A stretch of 64,000 nucleotides of DNA from Lepidostoma basale (GCA_022606425.2 JAHDVF020000223.1:531501-595500); one strand, 5' to 3'; positions 22,300-32,885 are shown, counted from the first letter of the stretch. Program-made: numbers and translations. Notes: a model not told the origin generated them from the letters alone.

Positions 22300-22460
22300 T
22301 ATAAAATGTCGGCCATGTGAGGAGAAATCGACGTGGGTTGATGACACGATGAATGAATGTTGATGATGCAAGATAAATTTGTCAGGGAAGAACATTGTGT
22401 CAGTCTGTTCTTACTGTCCACACATTCAGGAAGCGGGGTGATGGTTAGTTAGTTTTACAC
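22300..22460 (+). mobile_element. LINE-A 3' fragment
   Basis: AATGTCGGCCATGTGAGG, GAATGTTGATGA, TTTGTCAGGGAAGAAC and a closing GGGGTGATGGTTAGTTAG. Only the last 150 bases of the element are left. Confidence 0.7.
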
Positions 22461-22508
22461 AGCATCGATAATGGAAGGTAAAACAAAAGTTTTAAAATGA
22501 AAGCTTAC

Positions 22509-22580
22509 CCGGATTCTGCGCATGGCAGCCACAATCTCCACTCTGCTGGTAGGCCGTGGGACATCCAGCGTGCCGATGTA
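22509..22580 (-). CDS. NOS1AP: NOS1AP (CAPON) orthologue, PTB domain exon A
   Basis: A 72-base exon encoding [20 protein letters not shown] then RRIR, the most conserved stretch of the NOS1AP PTB domain (first strand and first helix). The minus-strand acceptor is TTATTTTGCAG before TAC and the donor is CGG|GTAAGC, both strong; the exon is phase 0 at each end. In the human protein this region begins near residue 36, so one short upstream exon should encode the N-terminus with the start codon. I cannot find that exon between 22581 and 64000. It is either beyond the window, as part of a long first intron, or too short to spot. The three exons A to C join to 114 codons without a break. Confidence 0.96.
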
Positions 22581-22639
22581 CTGCAAAATAAATGAGCCAA
22601 TTAGTTGATGCTGTGAATCATCAAGCGGAGACATCACAT

Positions 22640-23335
22640 TTTAGTTTGCATTTGTTCGATATTCGGGGTGCTAGGACGGCAGAACGTGCAAGGGGTCCCA
22701 AGAAGACGTTTACCGCTCATTCCCAGCTCTCAATAAGAGCTAATGATCCCTTCGGAGGTAATTCAGGCGAATGTGAACCGATTTGGCAAATGCTCCTTAC
22801 CGAGGGCGCGGGCGGATCGCGCCGTCATTCCGAATATACGACACCATTGACATTAAATTTCGACGGAGATTTTCACATCCAATTTTACGAACGCCACAAA
22901 AATAATAATCCTATAAATCAGCCGATAGAGACATCAGCGCTAAGGAGCGCCGGAATCCGAGGCGAAATAAATTTTGCCGCCATGTGTTGTATGTAATTTG
23001 GCAATTTTCGAATTTGGAAACTTCAAAAACGCAAATTGGCCACTACGCGTTTCGACAAATTTATCGAATATTTTCAAGACTTGGCGGGAATAGGAAAACT
23101 TTGGTAATATTGTAAGTGGGCCCTGCGGTTGCCGAAATTGAAAAGGGTTTCCGCGGAAGACTGATGGAACAAGTGACGGAAAAAAACATTTGTATCTTCA
23201 TTCTACACTAACGACATTAATACCGAAAGCGTTTACAAAAAGTTACAAACTTGTCGTCAGAATTTATTACTTAATTTAAAAACGTAAAGAAGCTTTTATC
23301 AATTGCGTTCTCCGAAAATGTGTTGACATATTTAT
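22640..23335. other. Unique, GC-richer sequence just upstream of NOS1AP exon A
   Basis: Around 22660-23000 the base composition rises well above the local average and no repeat matches. A 134-codon plus-strand frame here (22592-22996) overlaps exon A on the other strand and has no recognisable domain, so I do not call it a gene. A conserved intronic regulatory element is possible but unproven. Confidence 0.4.
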
Positions 23336-24915
23336 AGTGTCTTGAACAATGATGTAAAACTCCATATTAAAAAATTAATACGAATGAAAACGTCAGTTTT
23401 CTAGAAGTTTTACTAATTTTTATGTGAATGACTTGAACCTTCTAAGGCATTATCAAATCGTACCTTCGGTAAGACAAGGATACAATTGCACGTTTTGTAA
23501 TTTTTCAAATTAGAGACATTTTAAGATTTTTGAAGAATAATGTCGTGTTATTCTGGCTAACTTGATCATACACAATCGCCCTCTGGCAAAATGAGACTGA
23601 ACTTAATGAGCGACTTTATTCCTCAGGATAAAGGGATGTATTTAAAATACATTGGCATACTTAACTCATTTTGAGAATTTTTAACAATTATGCCCTTGTC
23701 TTACCTTGTCTTACGAAATTTCAGCTCGTTGTTGCTTATATACATAGTAAGTGGAGCAGAATATGGTAATTAACGAAAATTGATGTGACTTTATAATCAT
23801 TTTTAAGAAATAATTATTTGGGTAGGTCCAGAAATATTGGAAAGTGTTTCTTGGAACTCTTTAAGAAATTTTATGACAATGATTACATAGTTAGGGGATA
23901 CTAAATGATATTATGTAAATCAAAAATAAGTTATTTGAGATAGGGCGAAATAAAGTGTTTCTAAGATAAACATCTTCTTACAAATTGTTTACAAATGATT
24001 TTACGTATTTCAATGTGACTAATGATTCTAAGTATTATATATAAAATAAAATCGCCATCCTGCGTGCGTAGACATTCCCATAAAATATAATAAAACTTCT
24101 AGAAAACTGACGTTTTCATTCGTATTAATTGTGTTGCCATATATTCATGTTAATGAATAAATAAGAATTGATTGAATTCCAGAAACAGGACGTTTTTATT
24201 CGAATTAATTACAAAACAAGTCTTGAAGGATACTAAAAACACAGAGGATAGGAAATTTTCTTCAGTACGAAAAATCATTGCAATTTGGTTAATAAATAAA
24301 TGAAAATCTTGAACAAAGATGAAGAAATCCTTATTAAATAATTAATACGATTGAAAACGTTAGTTTTCTATAAGATTAATATATTTTATGAGAGATATGT
24401 GCTTCGTCTAGTTAAGGTGTTATCAAATTTTATTTGATAATGCCTACCGAGTAGAACGTGTCATTTTCATAAAACAAAATAAAACAACTTAAAATTTATT
24501 TTATTTTATATTCGCCTCGCTAAGGCATTATCAAATAATAATAATAATAATAAAAAAATAAAAAATCTTTTTAAAATGTATATTTATAATAGTTAAAATC
24601 CACTGATGTTTGTGTCTTCGACGGGTTTCGGCAGCTCGCTGCCATCTTTTCTTTTCTTCCAAAACACAAACGTCAATGGATTATAACTCAGTAAATATTT
24701 TATGCAATTTTTTATTATTTTTAATATTTGCAATGAGCTTCTGCCATGAAATTTAAAATAACAATAATACTTTTATTATTATCAATTAACATTTGCGAAG
24801 CATGTTGCTCCCATAAAATATAATAAAACTTTTAGAAAACAGGCGTTTTTATTCCTATTAATTATATTTTATGTGAATGACATGTTTCCCTTTGCTAAGG
24901 AATTATCAAATGTCA
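23335..24915. repeat. Cluster of family F1 arms with F4
   Basis: F1 pieces at 23340-23465, 24060-24130, 24300-24520 (a decayed palindrome centred near 24430) and 24775-24915 carry the GAAAACGTCAG..CTAGAAGTTTTA and GGCATTATCAAAT blocks. An F4 copy at 24560-24720 holds a minus-strand motif, GGCAGC-TCGCTGCC with GAAAC (24631-24627). Between 23468 and 23708, an inverted pair GGTAAGACAAGGATACAATTG / CAATTATGCCCTTGTCTTACC may mark a separate ~240-bp MITE. Confidence 0.55.
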
Positions 24916-25199
24916 ATGTTATGCTTTATGAGAATAGTATCAAATTGTATATTAAATATTATACGAGTATATTCAATAAAATTGTCTTAGTTTTCGATGC
25001 TTCCAAATTTATTCATAAAATATTATACAAGCACGTATAAAAATAGCTCTCTTTGTATCTTCCACTCAAAAAGGATGAGGGTGGTTTAAGTACCTCTTAA
25101 TGTGTGCAGTGTTCTCCGTAATCCTTTAGATATTTCCTTTGAAACTAAGAACGTAACCCACGTACATAAGCAAAATCTATATATACATATATAATGCGT

Positions 25200-26190
25200 A
25201 ACTAACTAACTAACTAACCATCACGCCGTCTCCCCGAAGGGGTAGGCAGAAAGAATGGACTGCCACACTTTTCTTTCCTGACATATTTCTCTCGCTTCCT
25301 CAACATTCATACATCGCGTCATGCACGCGACTCCTCACATAGCCGACATTCAATATTTGATTTATTTGATCGTGCCACGTTTTCCTCGGTCTTCCTCTAT
25401 TTCTGGTTCCATTTACATCATTAACATATAATTTTTTAACATTCTTTCTTCATTCATTCTTTCCATATGTCCAAACCATCTTAATGATCCTTTAATTATT
25501 TTGTTCATGACACCATCATTCGCACCGCATTCACTTCTTATATTTTTCATTCGGCACTCTATCATACACAGAGTATCCACACATTCTTCTAAGAGATCTC
25601 ATTTCAACTGCATTTATTCTACTTTCATCCTTCTTTTGCCAGTTCCATGCTTCGCTTCCATACATAAGGGTCGGTAGAAGAACACCATTGTGCACTGCCA
25701 TTCTAGCTTTTTTTGATAGGTTTTTAAACATACTACCTAAATCAGGAACTCAACTACTTGCTCCAAATTTTCACCATTCACGCTAATGTTGCAGACTGTC
25801 GTGGTTTCTTCCTTTTCAAAAATCATTACCTTGGACTTATTAACATTCATCATCAGATCACTTCGCATGCATACCTCATACATACAATTCACCAGGACTT
25901 GTAGTTCATGCTCGTTGTCTGCAAGAAGGACAGCGTCATCCGCATAAAAGAGACAGCTTACTGACACTCCGCTCATTTTGGCACCTACATCCAACCCTTT
26001 CAGCTCTTTCATACATTTGTCCATATACAGATTAAATAACCAAGGGGACATTACGCAACCCTGTTTGACACCTTTATTGATATCAAACCAGGCTGTAAGA
26101 TCTCCATTTACTCTGACACTAGCAGTGCTTTCTGTGTATAGCGACTTAATTGCCGTGATCAGTTTTTTACTTATTCCATGCGTATAAAAC
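25200..26190 (-). mobile_element. LINE-A, longest copy (reverse transcriptase end to 3' tail)
   Basis: The best guide to the LINE-A protein. Minus strand from 26051: MSPWLFNLYMDKCMKELKG (after a likely QGCVMSPWLF motif B in the broken part upstream), then SVSCLFYADDAVLLADNEHE with the catalytic YADD (motif C), and LMMNVNKSKVMIFEKEE (motif D). A frame change leads to ARMAVHNGVLLPTLMYGSEA, then RRMCGYSVYDRV. The remaining sequence gives FGHMERM-type and GRPRKTWHDQIN-type motifs and ends GGGAGACGGCGTGATGG with four TTAG units at 25200-25215. It has several stops and frameshifts and is inactive. The YADD box and closing motifs fit an RTE- or CR1-related non-LTR element; the clade needs a phylogeny. 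Confidence 0.85.
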
Positions 26191-26299
26191 GATAAATAGT
26201 AGAATAAGATGATGGAACATCACACTCCTAAAACAATCATTCAACCATACTTATATAATATTGTATATAATTTATTGTCAAGTAAATACTACCTCAAAC

Positions 26300-26389
26300 C
26301 AAAGACAATCACACTGGCATGGCCGGGAATCGAACCCGGGACCTTCGGTATGGCAGTCAGAGCTCTTTCAACTGTGCCACGAAGGTCGT
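26300..26389 (-). mobile_element. tRNA-derived SINE head, copy 2
   Basis: Minus strand from 26388: GACCTTCGTGGCACAGTTGA (A box TGGCACAGTTGA), a CTGACTGCCATAC anticodon-like loop, and the B box GGGTTCGATTCCC (26336-26324). This is the best-preserved SINE head in the window. It is not a functional tRNA: the acceptor arms do not pair. Confidence 0.75.
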
Positions 26390-26479
26390 AATATAAAAAT
26401 ATTGTGCACACTTTCTATATTTTATATATCTTTACTAACTAATAATTTATTTATTTATTTAAAAATCTTGGTAGAAGTT

Positions 26480-26850
26480 CATTTTAAATAATGAAAACAT
26501 TTTTTTTTGTGAAACAAAATACGAGTATCTTTATTATTATGTATTTAATGTGTTTCCACTTGTGTTTATGTTCGACCGGTTTCGGCAGCTTGGACCAGAC
26601 GATGGCAGCAAGCTGCTGAAACCGGTCGAACATATACACAAGTGGAAGCACACCAAGTTCATAATAAAGAAATTTTGTTTCATTTTTTTCTTGTTTTCAT
26701 TATTTAAATAACTAACTAACCATCACGCCGTCCCTCTGGAAGGATATGCAAAAATACTATGGTAATAGACCGCCGAATTGTTTTGTCTTGACATACTTTT
26801 CTCGTTTCTTTCTATATTCTAAATCGTGTCATACACCTTTGCGTCAATTG
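26480..26850. repeat. Family F4 foldback followed by a LINE-A tail
   Basis: F4 palindrome centred near 26598: arms CACTTGTGTTTATGTTCGAC / GTCGAACATATACACAAGTG and AAGAAATTTTG..TTTTCATT. The plus motif (26595-26630) has GGCAGC-AA-GCTGCT and GAAACCGGTC but AGACGA instead of CTGANGA. A LINE-A 3' end (minus) begins at 26705 with ACTAACTAACCATCACGCCG. Confidence 0.65.
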
Positions 26851-27395
26851 AATAATAACATCGTATGGATTACTTTCAATAGGTATCGCGTGTTAAATAG
26901 AATTTTCCTATAGCCCATCAGGGTCTGGTTAGGGTCCGGAAAGTTCCCGCCAAGTTAGGCCCCGTCCAGGCTGTTTTCCCGAGTCCACGAGTGACAAGCG
27001 GACAAAAGTATTTGCCAATCGATTGGGAGAATAAAAGTTGGCTCGGGACGGAATGATGGATTACCGAAGCTCTTGTAATGATTATAATGGTAATACAATT
27101 TAACTAAATTTCTCGCCTACGTCTGAGTCCGTCGGCTGGAAGTATTTGCTCCATTAAGCAAACTCATCGGGAACGTCTATTTCGCTCACTGATCAAACGT
27201 TTATTTTTTCCATCCGAACAATAAAGATAATGTGACGAGTTTGTTTACGTGTTCATTTCGTCGTGATTTTTGCAAAAAGGTTTGAATAAACATTTTAGTT
27301 ATCGAATTCTTCACGAAATTGAAATTATGTATTCTGTAGGCGTAAATATTTTATTACAATTACAACAATATTATTCTTGTTTATTAAAATGAATT
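26850..27395. other. Unique GC-richer stretch without recognised gene
   Basis: 26890-27200 is less AT-rich and not seen elsewhere in the window. Reading all frames gives no protein-like run. It could be a conserved non-coding element. Confidence 0.4.
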
Positions 27396-27398
27396 TTT

Positions 27399-27785
27399 AT
27401 TTTATAAGGATTATCTCAATAGAGTATCTCAATAGAGACGAAGATGTAAATTGTTTTCTGAGAAAAATATGTAAAGATAGGCGTGGAATCCTACCATATA
27501 TACAAGTTCCAAAAATTTGTCAGACGTGGTGGTCATAAGAAAAAAAGGCGGAATGGGGAATGTTGTTAAACATAAAGCGATCGCCCAACCCAACCAATGA
27601 CAAGTCATAAGTCCTGTAAGCGCCTCGGCCACCACATTCTGTTCCCAGAAAACAATTTACATCTTCGTCTCTATTGAGATACTCTATTGAGATAATCCTT
27701 ATAAAATAATAATAATTTAACCGCAATGGGTGAAATCCAGTATTTGTCTACAAGAATTTGTATACATTCAAAATGTTGTTTAAAA
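27399..27785. repeat. Repeat R4 inverted copy with 62-bp perfect inverted arms
   Basis: Arms 27399-27460 and 27646-27707 are exact reverse complements over 62 bases, including AATAGAGACGAAGATG. The interior (27480-27640) is R4 in minus orientation, and the R4 end GGGTGAAATCCAGTATTTGT follows in plus orientation at 27728-27747. Confidence 0.85.
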
Positions 27786-27789
27786 TGAA

Positions 27790-28270
27790 TTGATAGAAGT
27801 TTATTGTAAATAATGAAAAAAAAAATGTATTAACAAAAAATTCTGTACAATATGAATTTAATATCTTTTCAATTGATTTTATGGTTTTGAAAGCTTCGAC
27901 TAGAAGATGGTAGTATGTGCCTAAACCGGTCAAAATCATAAAATCAAGTGAAATTTAACCTAATATATATTAAAAAGTATTTAATAACGTATATTTTTAA
28001 ATAAAATAAAGTTTTTAATTTCGTTGGAATTAAAAAAAACATTTTTAAATAATCGATAATTATTCATCATCTATCAATTTTCTTACAAAAATTAATAAAT
28101 GCCAAAACAGAATGAGGTTTCAATATTATCAAACGTTTATGGTAATTTTAAAACAATGTTATAAGGTGTGCCACAATTTACTTATTTATTAATCTGTAAA
28201 TTGTCCTGACAGCTGTTTCGCCAACCATGTTGACATCATCGGGTGTTACAACTAACAGACTATTTAATAT
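27790..28270. repeat. Decayed F4 and F2 repeats
   Basis: An F4 remnant at 27860-27960 (AGAAGATGGTAGTATG.. CTAAACCGGTC) and an F2 motif on the minus strand at 28207-28243, which has CCGATGA, a GTCAAC/GTTGGC stem and GAAACAGCTGTC. The F2 copy lacks only U4 of the core. Confidence 0.55.
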
Positions 28271-29083
28271 AACGTGTGAACTTGAGCATTATAAATTAAA
28301 ACCCCTCTTTTTATTTTTAAATTAAATTATTTATCACGCCCCTCTTTTTATTTTTAAAATAAATTATTTACAAACACCAATATGAATACATTTAGGAAAA
28401 GAAACAAAAACTACACTGCCAAAAATATAATAAGTATTTAAGCACATATTTTTATATATTTAAAATAAATGGATTTAATTTATAAATACTTTTCTTCTAA
28501 CACTCCTTTTGTAAATCATACCAAAAAAAAATTTTTTCTTTAGGATTAATGAATATTAATTTATATACTTAAATAACCTTATTCATTTAAAAAATTGTGG
28601 TGTTAGATGATTGTATTTATTTGGGTACCAGTCACATTAAATCAAATATTCAAAACCTGAGAAGTCGGATAAATCGTGTGTATGCATAATACTATGTATA
28701 CATATATATTGAGGAATCGGGCGAAATTTGTCAGAAAAGAACAGCATTTCTGCCTACCCCATCGGAGAAACTAGGTGATGCTTTGTTGTTGTTGTGCTTA
28801 AAAATTTAAATAAATCATATTTTATTTTGACTACATAGTGCGTCTTTAAGTTTATCTTTAAACGCGCGTGTGCCGCGTGCAATAAAAGTAGCTCACTGTC
28901 CAACCATTTTTTGTGAAATTTACAAAAGATTTACTCGTAATTTTTTACATTTTATATAATTACCCATTAAAGTTAAGGAATAAAAATATATTTAATATTA
29001 AATTTAAACATTCACAACAGCAATGTGATTACAACCGTCCAGATCAGGAGGTAGCGAAAAAGTGTCAGTGGTGTAGATTGTCA
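28270..29083. other. AT-rich sequence with a small LINE-A remnant
   Basis: A LINE-A 3' remnant at 28715-28795 (CAGAAAAGAACAG, CTGCCTACCCCATCGG, then a TTGTTGTTGTTG tail). Otherwise A/T-rich with a duplicated CCCCTCTTTTTATTTTTAAA unit at 28302 and 28338. No gene seen. Confidence 0.5.
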
Positions 29084-29158
29084 GACCACTCTTAGGATAT
29101 GCATTGTGTTTTATTAGGCGGAACGTAATAAAACACATTGCATATCCCAAGAGTGGTC
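29084..29158. repeat. 33-bp inverted repeat around a 9-base loop
   Basis: Left arm 29084-29116 starts GACCACTCTTAGGATATGCA; right arm 29126-29158 is its reverse complement with two mismatches. The loop is GGCGGAACG. RNA from either strand would form a strong hairpin. Confidence 0.85.
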
Positions 29159-29159
29159 C

Positions 29160-30115
29160 TTGTAATGCAGGTATAAACACTAACATCATGACAAAAATAT
29201 TAATCGGATCCAAAAATAAAATTATGGATCGGTATATCAAAGACATTATTTACATAAGCTAATATTCATATTTTGAATACTATTAATCCGATAGCGAAAT
29301 CACTGGTCCCGGACGGGACCGCTGGGCACTGAACAACGCAAATTCGCGGTCCCGTATGGGACCGATGGGCGGCAAAAGGTCGAGCAGTCTTTATTAACAC
29401 TACCAAGCATTTTAACTATAAATATTCAAATCGTCCCAAGTAGTAGTGATAAAATTAAATTCCAGGAATTAATTATAGGGAATTTCAAAGTTTTCTATTG
29501 TTGTAATAATAAATGCGAAAGCTTTTTGTGTTCTTGTTAGCCTTTATTTTGCATAAATAACATTAAACGATGTCCACCGCGAAACTTAACGACCCTAAAT
29601 TAAAAGGAGGGAATATTAAAATGATCTATTTTATGTAGCTGAAAAATGCCGCTAAAAAATGGTGCCAGCAAGTGTTGTGGGGGAGTTATTGACCTGGTTG
29701 GGGCTGGAATCAGCCGATAAGCGAAAATAACTTCAAATTTATGGTGAGGCTGATGGAGCAGGTAACTTGAAATAAATAATATCCGGGTAAATTATACTTC
29801 CTGGCCGCGCCAACAGCGCCCGTTTGCGTTCGCGGGGAAATGCCGCAGCTTTTTTATGGCGGAAAATGGCCAGACATTAACTTTGAACAAAAGGCGCTTG
29901 ATTGAATTTTCGTAGACCTGCGATGGAGTTTTTCAGGAATTTCCATTGCTGTTGGTTTAGCTTCTCTGGAGGTATAACCTTACCGGTACGGTTAGCCCTA
30001 CAAATAATTTATTACCTAATTTTTTTACTAATAACAAAGAGTATTTAAAAAAAATATTTTTATTTACTTATTTTATTTAAAAATTACAACTTTTTTACAT
30101 CTATTATATGCCATT
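29160..30115. other. Mostly unique sequence
   Basis: Contains two GC-rich palindromes (GGTCCCGGACGGGACC at 29305-29320 and GGTCCCGTATGGGACC at 29348-29363) and a unique GC-richer region at 29640-29990. No coding frame recognised. Confidence 0.45.
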
Positions 30116-30470
30116 TTTAATTAAAAAACTAACTAACAATCCCGCCGTCTCCCCGAAGGGGTAGGCAGAAAGAATCGACTGCCACACTTTAACCGATGCG
30201 GCACTCCATCCATCTCTTTTCGCGCCCACGGGTGTGATGCGTTGCGAACCTCATCGCCACCAATGGGCATCTTCTGCACAAATTTCGATCGTCCAACGTC
30301 CACAAAATAAATTTAAAACAAGTTATATGAAATACAATGCTATAAAATAATATAACAAAATAAATATAACATAATATATAATGTTATTTTTATGGTGCAT
30401 ATCTGGACGATCCGGACTCTTGTGTTTATTTAATACAAGACATATGATATAATAGTAAATGTGTACTAAA
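30116..30470 (-). mobile_element. Short non-autonomous element sharing the LINE-A 3' end, copy 2
   Basis: Same order of blocks as 16655-16985, on the minus strand: the TTAG-type end and CCGTCTCCCCGAAGGGGTAG at 30128-30162, the GATGCGGCACTCCATCC body, AACCTCATCGCCACCAATGG, and GACGATCCGGACTC near 30405. Confidence 0.7.
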
Positions 30471-31254
30471 AGAACAAAATATAAAAAACAAACAAAAAGG
30501 CATAAAATACACAAAGAAGAAATTTAACCAAAAAAAAACTTAAAATGTTACTGAATATACACTAAACATTGGTTGCGGAATTTGTGAACACTTTCAGAGT
30601 CCTTTTAGACTTGCGGCAAGTTATTAAATAAAAAGAATATTTTTGGAAACCCTTGATAATGTCTTATTTATTCAAAAAATTGTATTGTTTCTCGTCGGGT
30701 CCCCCTGAAATTCATAATTGTAAGCAACCTGGTCACACAAATATTTTGGTAGAAGACCACCCCTCAATTTGTAAATAAAAATAACTGTATTTAAGGTGAC
30801 CCTCTGTCTGATTAATATTGGCATTCGTAAACCATTTGTCACAAATGTTCTAAATTTTAAGCAATGTTACTATAATACTAACGGAATAAGTCACAGTTTA
30901 AATATTCCGTGACGTCAGCACTCTCATTTGTATTGCCAACCTTTTAATGTTGGGCTGCGATTTATGTGTAATTTAAGGATAATTTTATGTGTAAAGAAAA
31001 ATAAGACTGTTTGTACTTCTTATTTATCCTAACGTTATCACGATTATGCTAAATAAATTAATGATCTGTTCTAACAGACCGATGGTTTACTATCTATGAA
31101 AGAGCATTTATTTTGATTTTTTATAGTAGTTCCAAAGTAAAAACGTATTATAATTTGTAATTCTATGATATGAAATTTTTATTATTTATTTCGTTAAAGT
31201 GAAAGTTAAATTGAAAATTTATTTGCACACATAAAACCATAAAAATTTACTTTA
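30471..31254. other. Sequence without recognised gene
   Basis: AT-rich. Nothing recognised. Confidence 0.5.
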
Positions 31255-31256
31255 TA

Positions 31257-31755
31257 CAGGGTGCGGCAGCATAACTTCCTTTTTTCAAAACTTAATAAAA
31301 CCCAATTTCTTCAACATCCAGGAAGAAATTGCCAAGATAACGCCTTATATGCTGGCAAGAGTCATGAAAAACGCCAAAAATCGGTTTACTCAGTGTATGG
31401 AGAATAAAGGACGTCACCTACCTGATTTGATCTTCAAAAACTAAGTAAACAAAACTTTAGATATTTGCCTACATTATAAAAAACAAATCAAATTTTCGGA
31501 TTCATACAATGGGTTTTATTAAGTTTAGAAAAAAGGAAGTTATGCTGCCGCATTCTTGAACACCCGTTCGAAAAGTAGGCCTCAACGGCAAACGCATGCT
31601 CCTCACTGTTCCAACGCATGATGCGGACTAAACTGTATCGGGACAAAACTTTATATAATAGTTTCGCCTCTCGAACGAGATCACTAGGGCTCCGCTACGA
31701 TATCAACCGACTGAATGGCGCGCATTTAAAAAAGGAAGTTATCCTGCCGCACCTG
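31257..31755 (+). mobile_element. Tc1/mariner deletion derivative, TA-flanked
   Basis: Begins CAGGGTGCGGCAGCATAACT and ends with the inverse (AAGTTATCCTGCCGCACCTG), with a TA dinucleotide on each side (31255-31256 and 31756-31757), the Tc1/mariner target duplication. A third copy of the terminal repeat lies inside at 31510-31555. Frame 31307-31444 encodes the last 45 residues of a Tc1/mariner-type transposase, including EEIAKITPYMLARVMKNAKN and a stop after LIFKN. The catalytic DDE/D part is absent, so it is non-autonomous. Confidence 0.85.
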
Positions 31756-31859
31756 TATTATATTGAAGACTTTCTACAACCACCAAGATAGTAAATGATA
31801 TTTTTGGCTCTAAATAATATTGTGAATAATAATGTTACGAAATAAAATAATAATACTTC

Positions 31860-31935
31860 TTCTTCTTCTTTCCGTGTCCTATCAAGTCTCCCCAACGTTG
31901 ACTATCACCCTTGAGTAGGCCTCCCTGTCCTGGGC
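31860..31935 (-). mobile_element. LINE 3' remnant
   Basis: Carries the CAAGTCTCCCCAACGTTGAC block with CTTCTTCTT tail also seen at 12555 and, inverted, at 56000-56045. It is cut off by the F3 repeat. Confidence 0.55.
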
Positions 31936-31939
31936 AGCT

Positions 31940-32155
31940 CGGAATAATACACTTTCAGTATTTGTATCAACACCACTTATTTGGTAACACTAACCGGTTT
32001 CGCTCCCGCCGGAGCTTCGTCAGGGCGAGATAGTAAACTAAATATCTACTATCTCACCCCGACGAAGCTCTGGCGGGAGCGAAACCGGTTGGTGTTACCA
32101 AATAAAGTGGTGTTGATACAAATACTAAAAGTGTATTATTATTTTATTTAATAAT
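31940..32155. repeat. Foldback repeat family F3, complete palindrome
   Basis: Arms ACACTTTCAGTATTTGTATC / GATACAAATACTAAAAGTGT with a centre near 32045 (TACTATCTC..GAGATAGTA). Each strand carries an F3 ribozyme-like motif. The plus copy (32057-32092) has CCGACGA instead of CTGACGA. Confidence 0.8.
31991..32026 (-). ncRNA. Hammerhead-ribozyme-like motif, family F3
   Basis: Minus strand: CTGACGA (32023-32017), one extra A, stem II GCTCC pairing with GGAGC through a CGGCG-type loop, GAAAC (32001-31997), then CGGTT, making the palindrome AACCGGTT. Core boxes canonical. Confidence 0.6.
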
Positions 32156-32359
32156 GTCACACCACAAATTGAGTGCTTCAAAAGAAAGTTTAAAAAATAA
32201 TATTACGATTTTAAACAAAACAGTGGCCTAAATTGATGATTAGAAATGAGAGGCTTACTTTACTGGTGGGATAAATATGGTATTTTATCATTTGGATTGA
32301 CTAAAATCTAGCAATTACTAAATGGGTAATTCTTGGTTAATTTGATTAATTAATAACTG

Positions 32360-32455
32360 TACAAATTAGAACACTGTTACAATATCACATTTTATTTATT
32401 TAATTTAAATTAAATCGTAGCGACAGCTTTTTTGCCAACCAACTTTGCTACAAAC
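32360..32455. repeat. Decayed family F2 half copy
   Basis: TACAATATCACATTTTATTT, then AGCGACAGCTTTTTTGCCAACC: the F2 arm with a damaged GAAAC box and a lost CTGATGA. Confidence 0.5.
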
Positions 32456-32461
32456 AACAAT

Positions 32462-32885
32462 TCAATGATGAGGATTGAAATTTCTTATCTTCTTCTTCTT
32501 CATATTCTTATGAGGAATTGGCCTCCTGCGAAGTTGACTCGCAGTTGTCGATCCATCTCTTTGGTCGTCTGCCCGGGGGTCGTCTATCATGGGGCTGGCC
32601 GTGTAACACAATGAAAGGGAGTCTAGATGGATCCATTCTCCTCACGTGTGCATACCAGTATCTTCTCCTTTGCCATCCCCGCCTAACGACATCCTCGACC
32701 TCGCAAATCTCCCTTATCCGTGTATTCCTTATCCTCTCTTGCAGTGTCTTGCCAGATATATTTCTGAGCGTCTTCATTTCTGACTGTGGTGTGATTGTGG
32801 TGTCCGCCCTGCACTCGATTCCATATGTCATGATAGGTGGCACACAAGTCTTATAGCTTCTCACTTTGCTGCTGATCTCCATGTC
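32462..32885 (-). mobile_element. LINE C-terminal fragment (RTE-like)
   Basis: An uninterrupted minus-strand frame (32882-32508) encodes 124 residues: VPPIMTYGIECRADT, TLQERIRNTRIREICEVEDV, then RRRYWYAHVRRMDPSRLP and RPPGRRPKRWID, ending STSQEANSS. These are typical final motifs of non-LTR endonuclease/reverse transcriptases. The tail is GAAGAAGAAGATAAGAAA at 32498-32480. The open frame suggests a fairly recent copy. Confidence 0.8.

Larger units (their letters stand above)
19547..22508 (-). other. NOS1AP intron between exons A and B, repeat-filled
   Basis: The intron holds an inserted repeat R4 (19880-20215), an F2 motif (20277-20310), a decayed F1 copy (20633-20775), a MITE candidate (21533-21868), an F5 pair (22030-22280) and a LINE-A tail (22300-22460). 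All appear non-coding for the host. No extra exon was recognised. Confidence 0.8.

Noticed and set aside
22592..22996. 134-codon plus-strand frame as a host gene
   Set aside because: No domain or protein-like conservation. Its start lies just outside NOS1AP exon A, and the frame runs through unique sequence with no splice or start support.
25205..25220. TTAG repeats as telomeric DNA
   Set aside because: The insect telomere repeat is TTAGG. These TTAG units are always at the 3' end of LINE-A or its partner and are a retrotransposon tail.
26318..26388. tRNA gene on the minus strand (good A and B boxes)
   Set aside because: The acceptor and anticodon arms do not pair, and the same head occurs with an unrelated body at 12085, 57197 and 61655, so it is a SINE.
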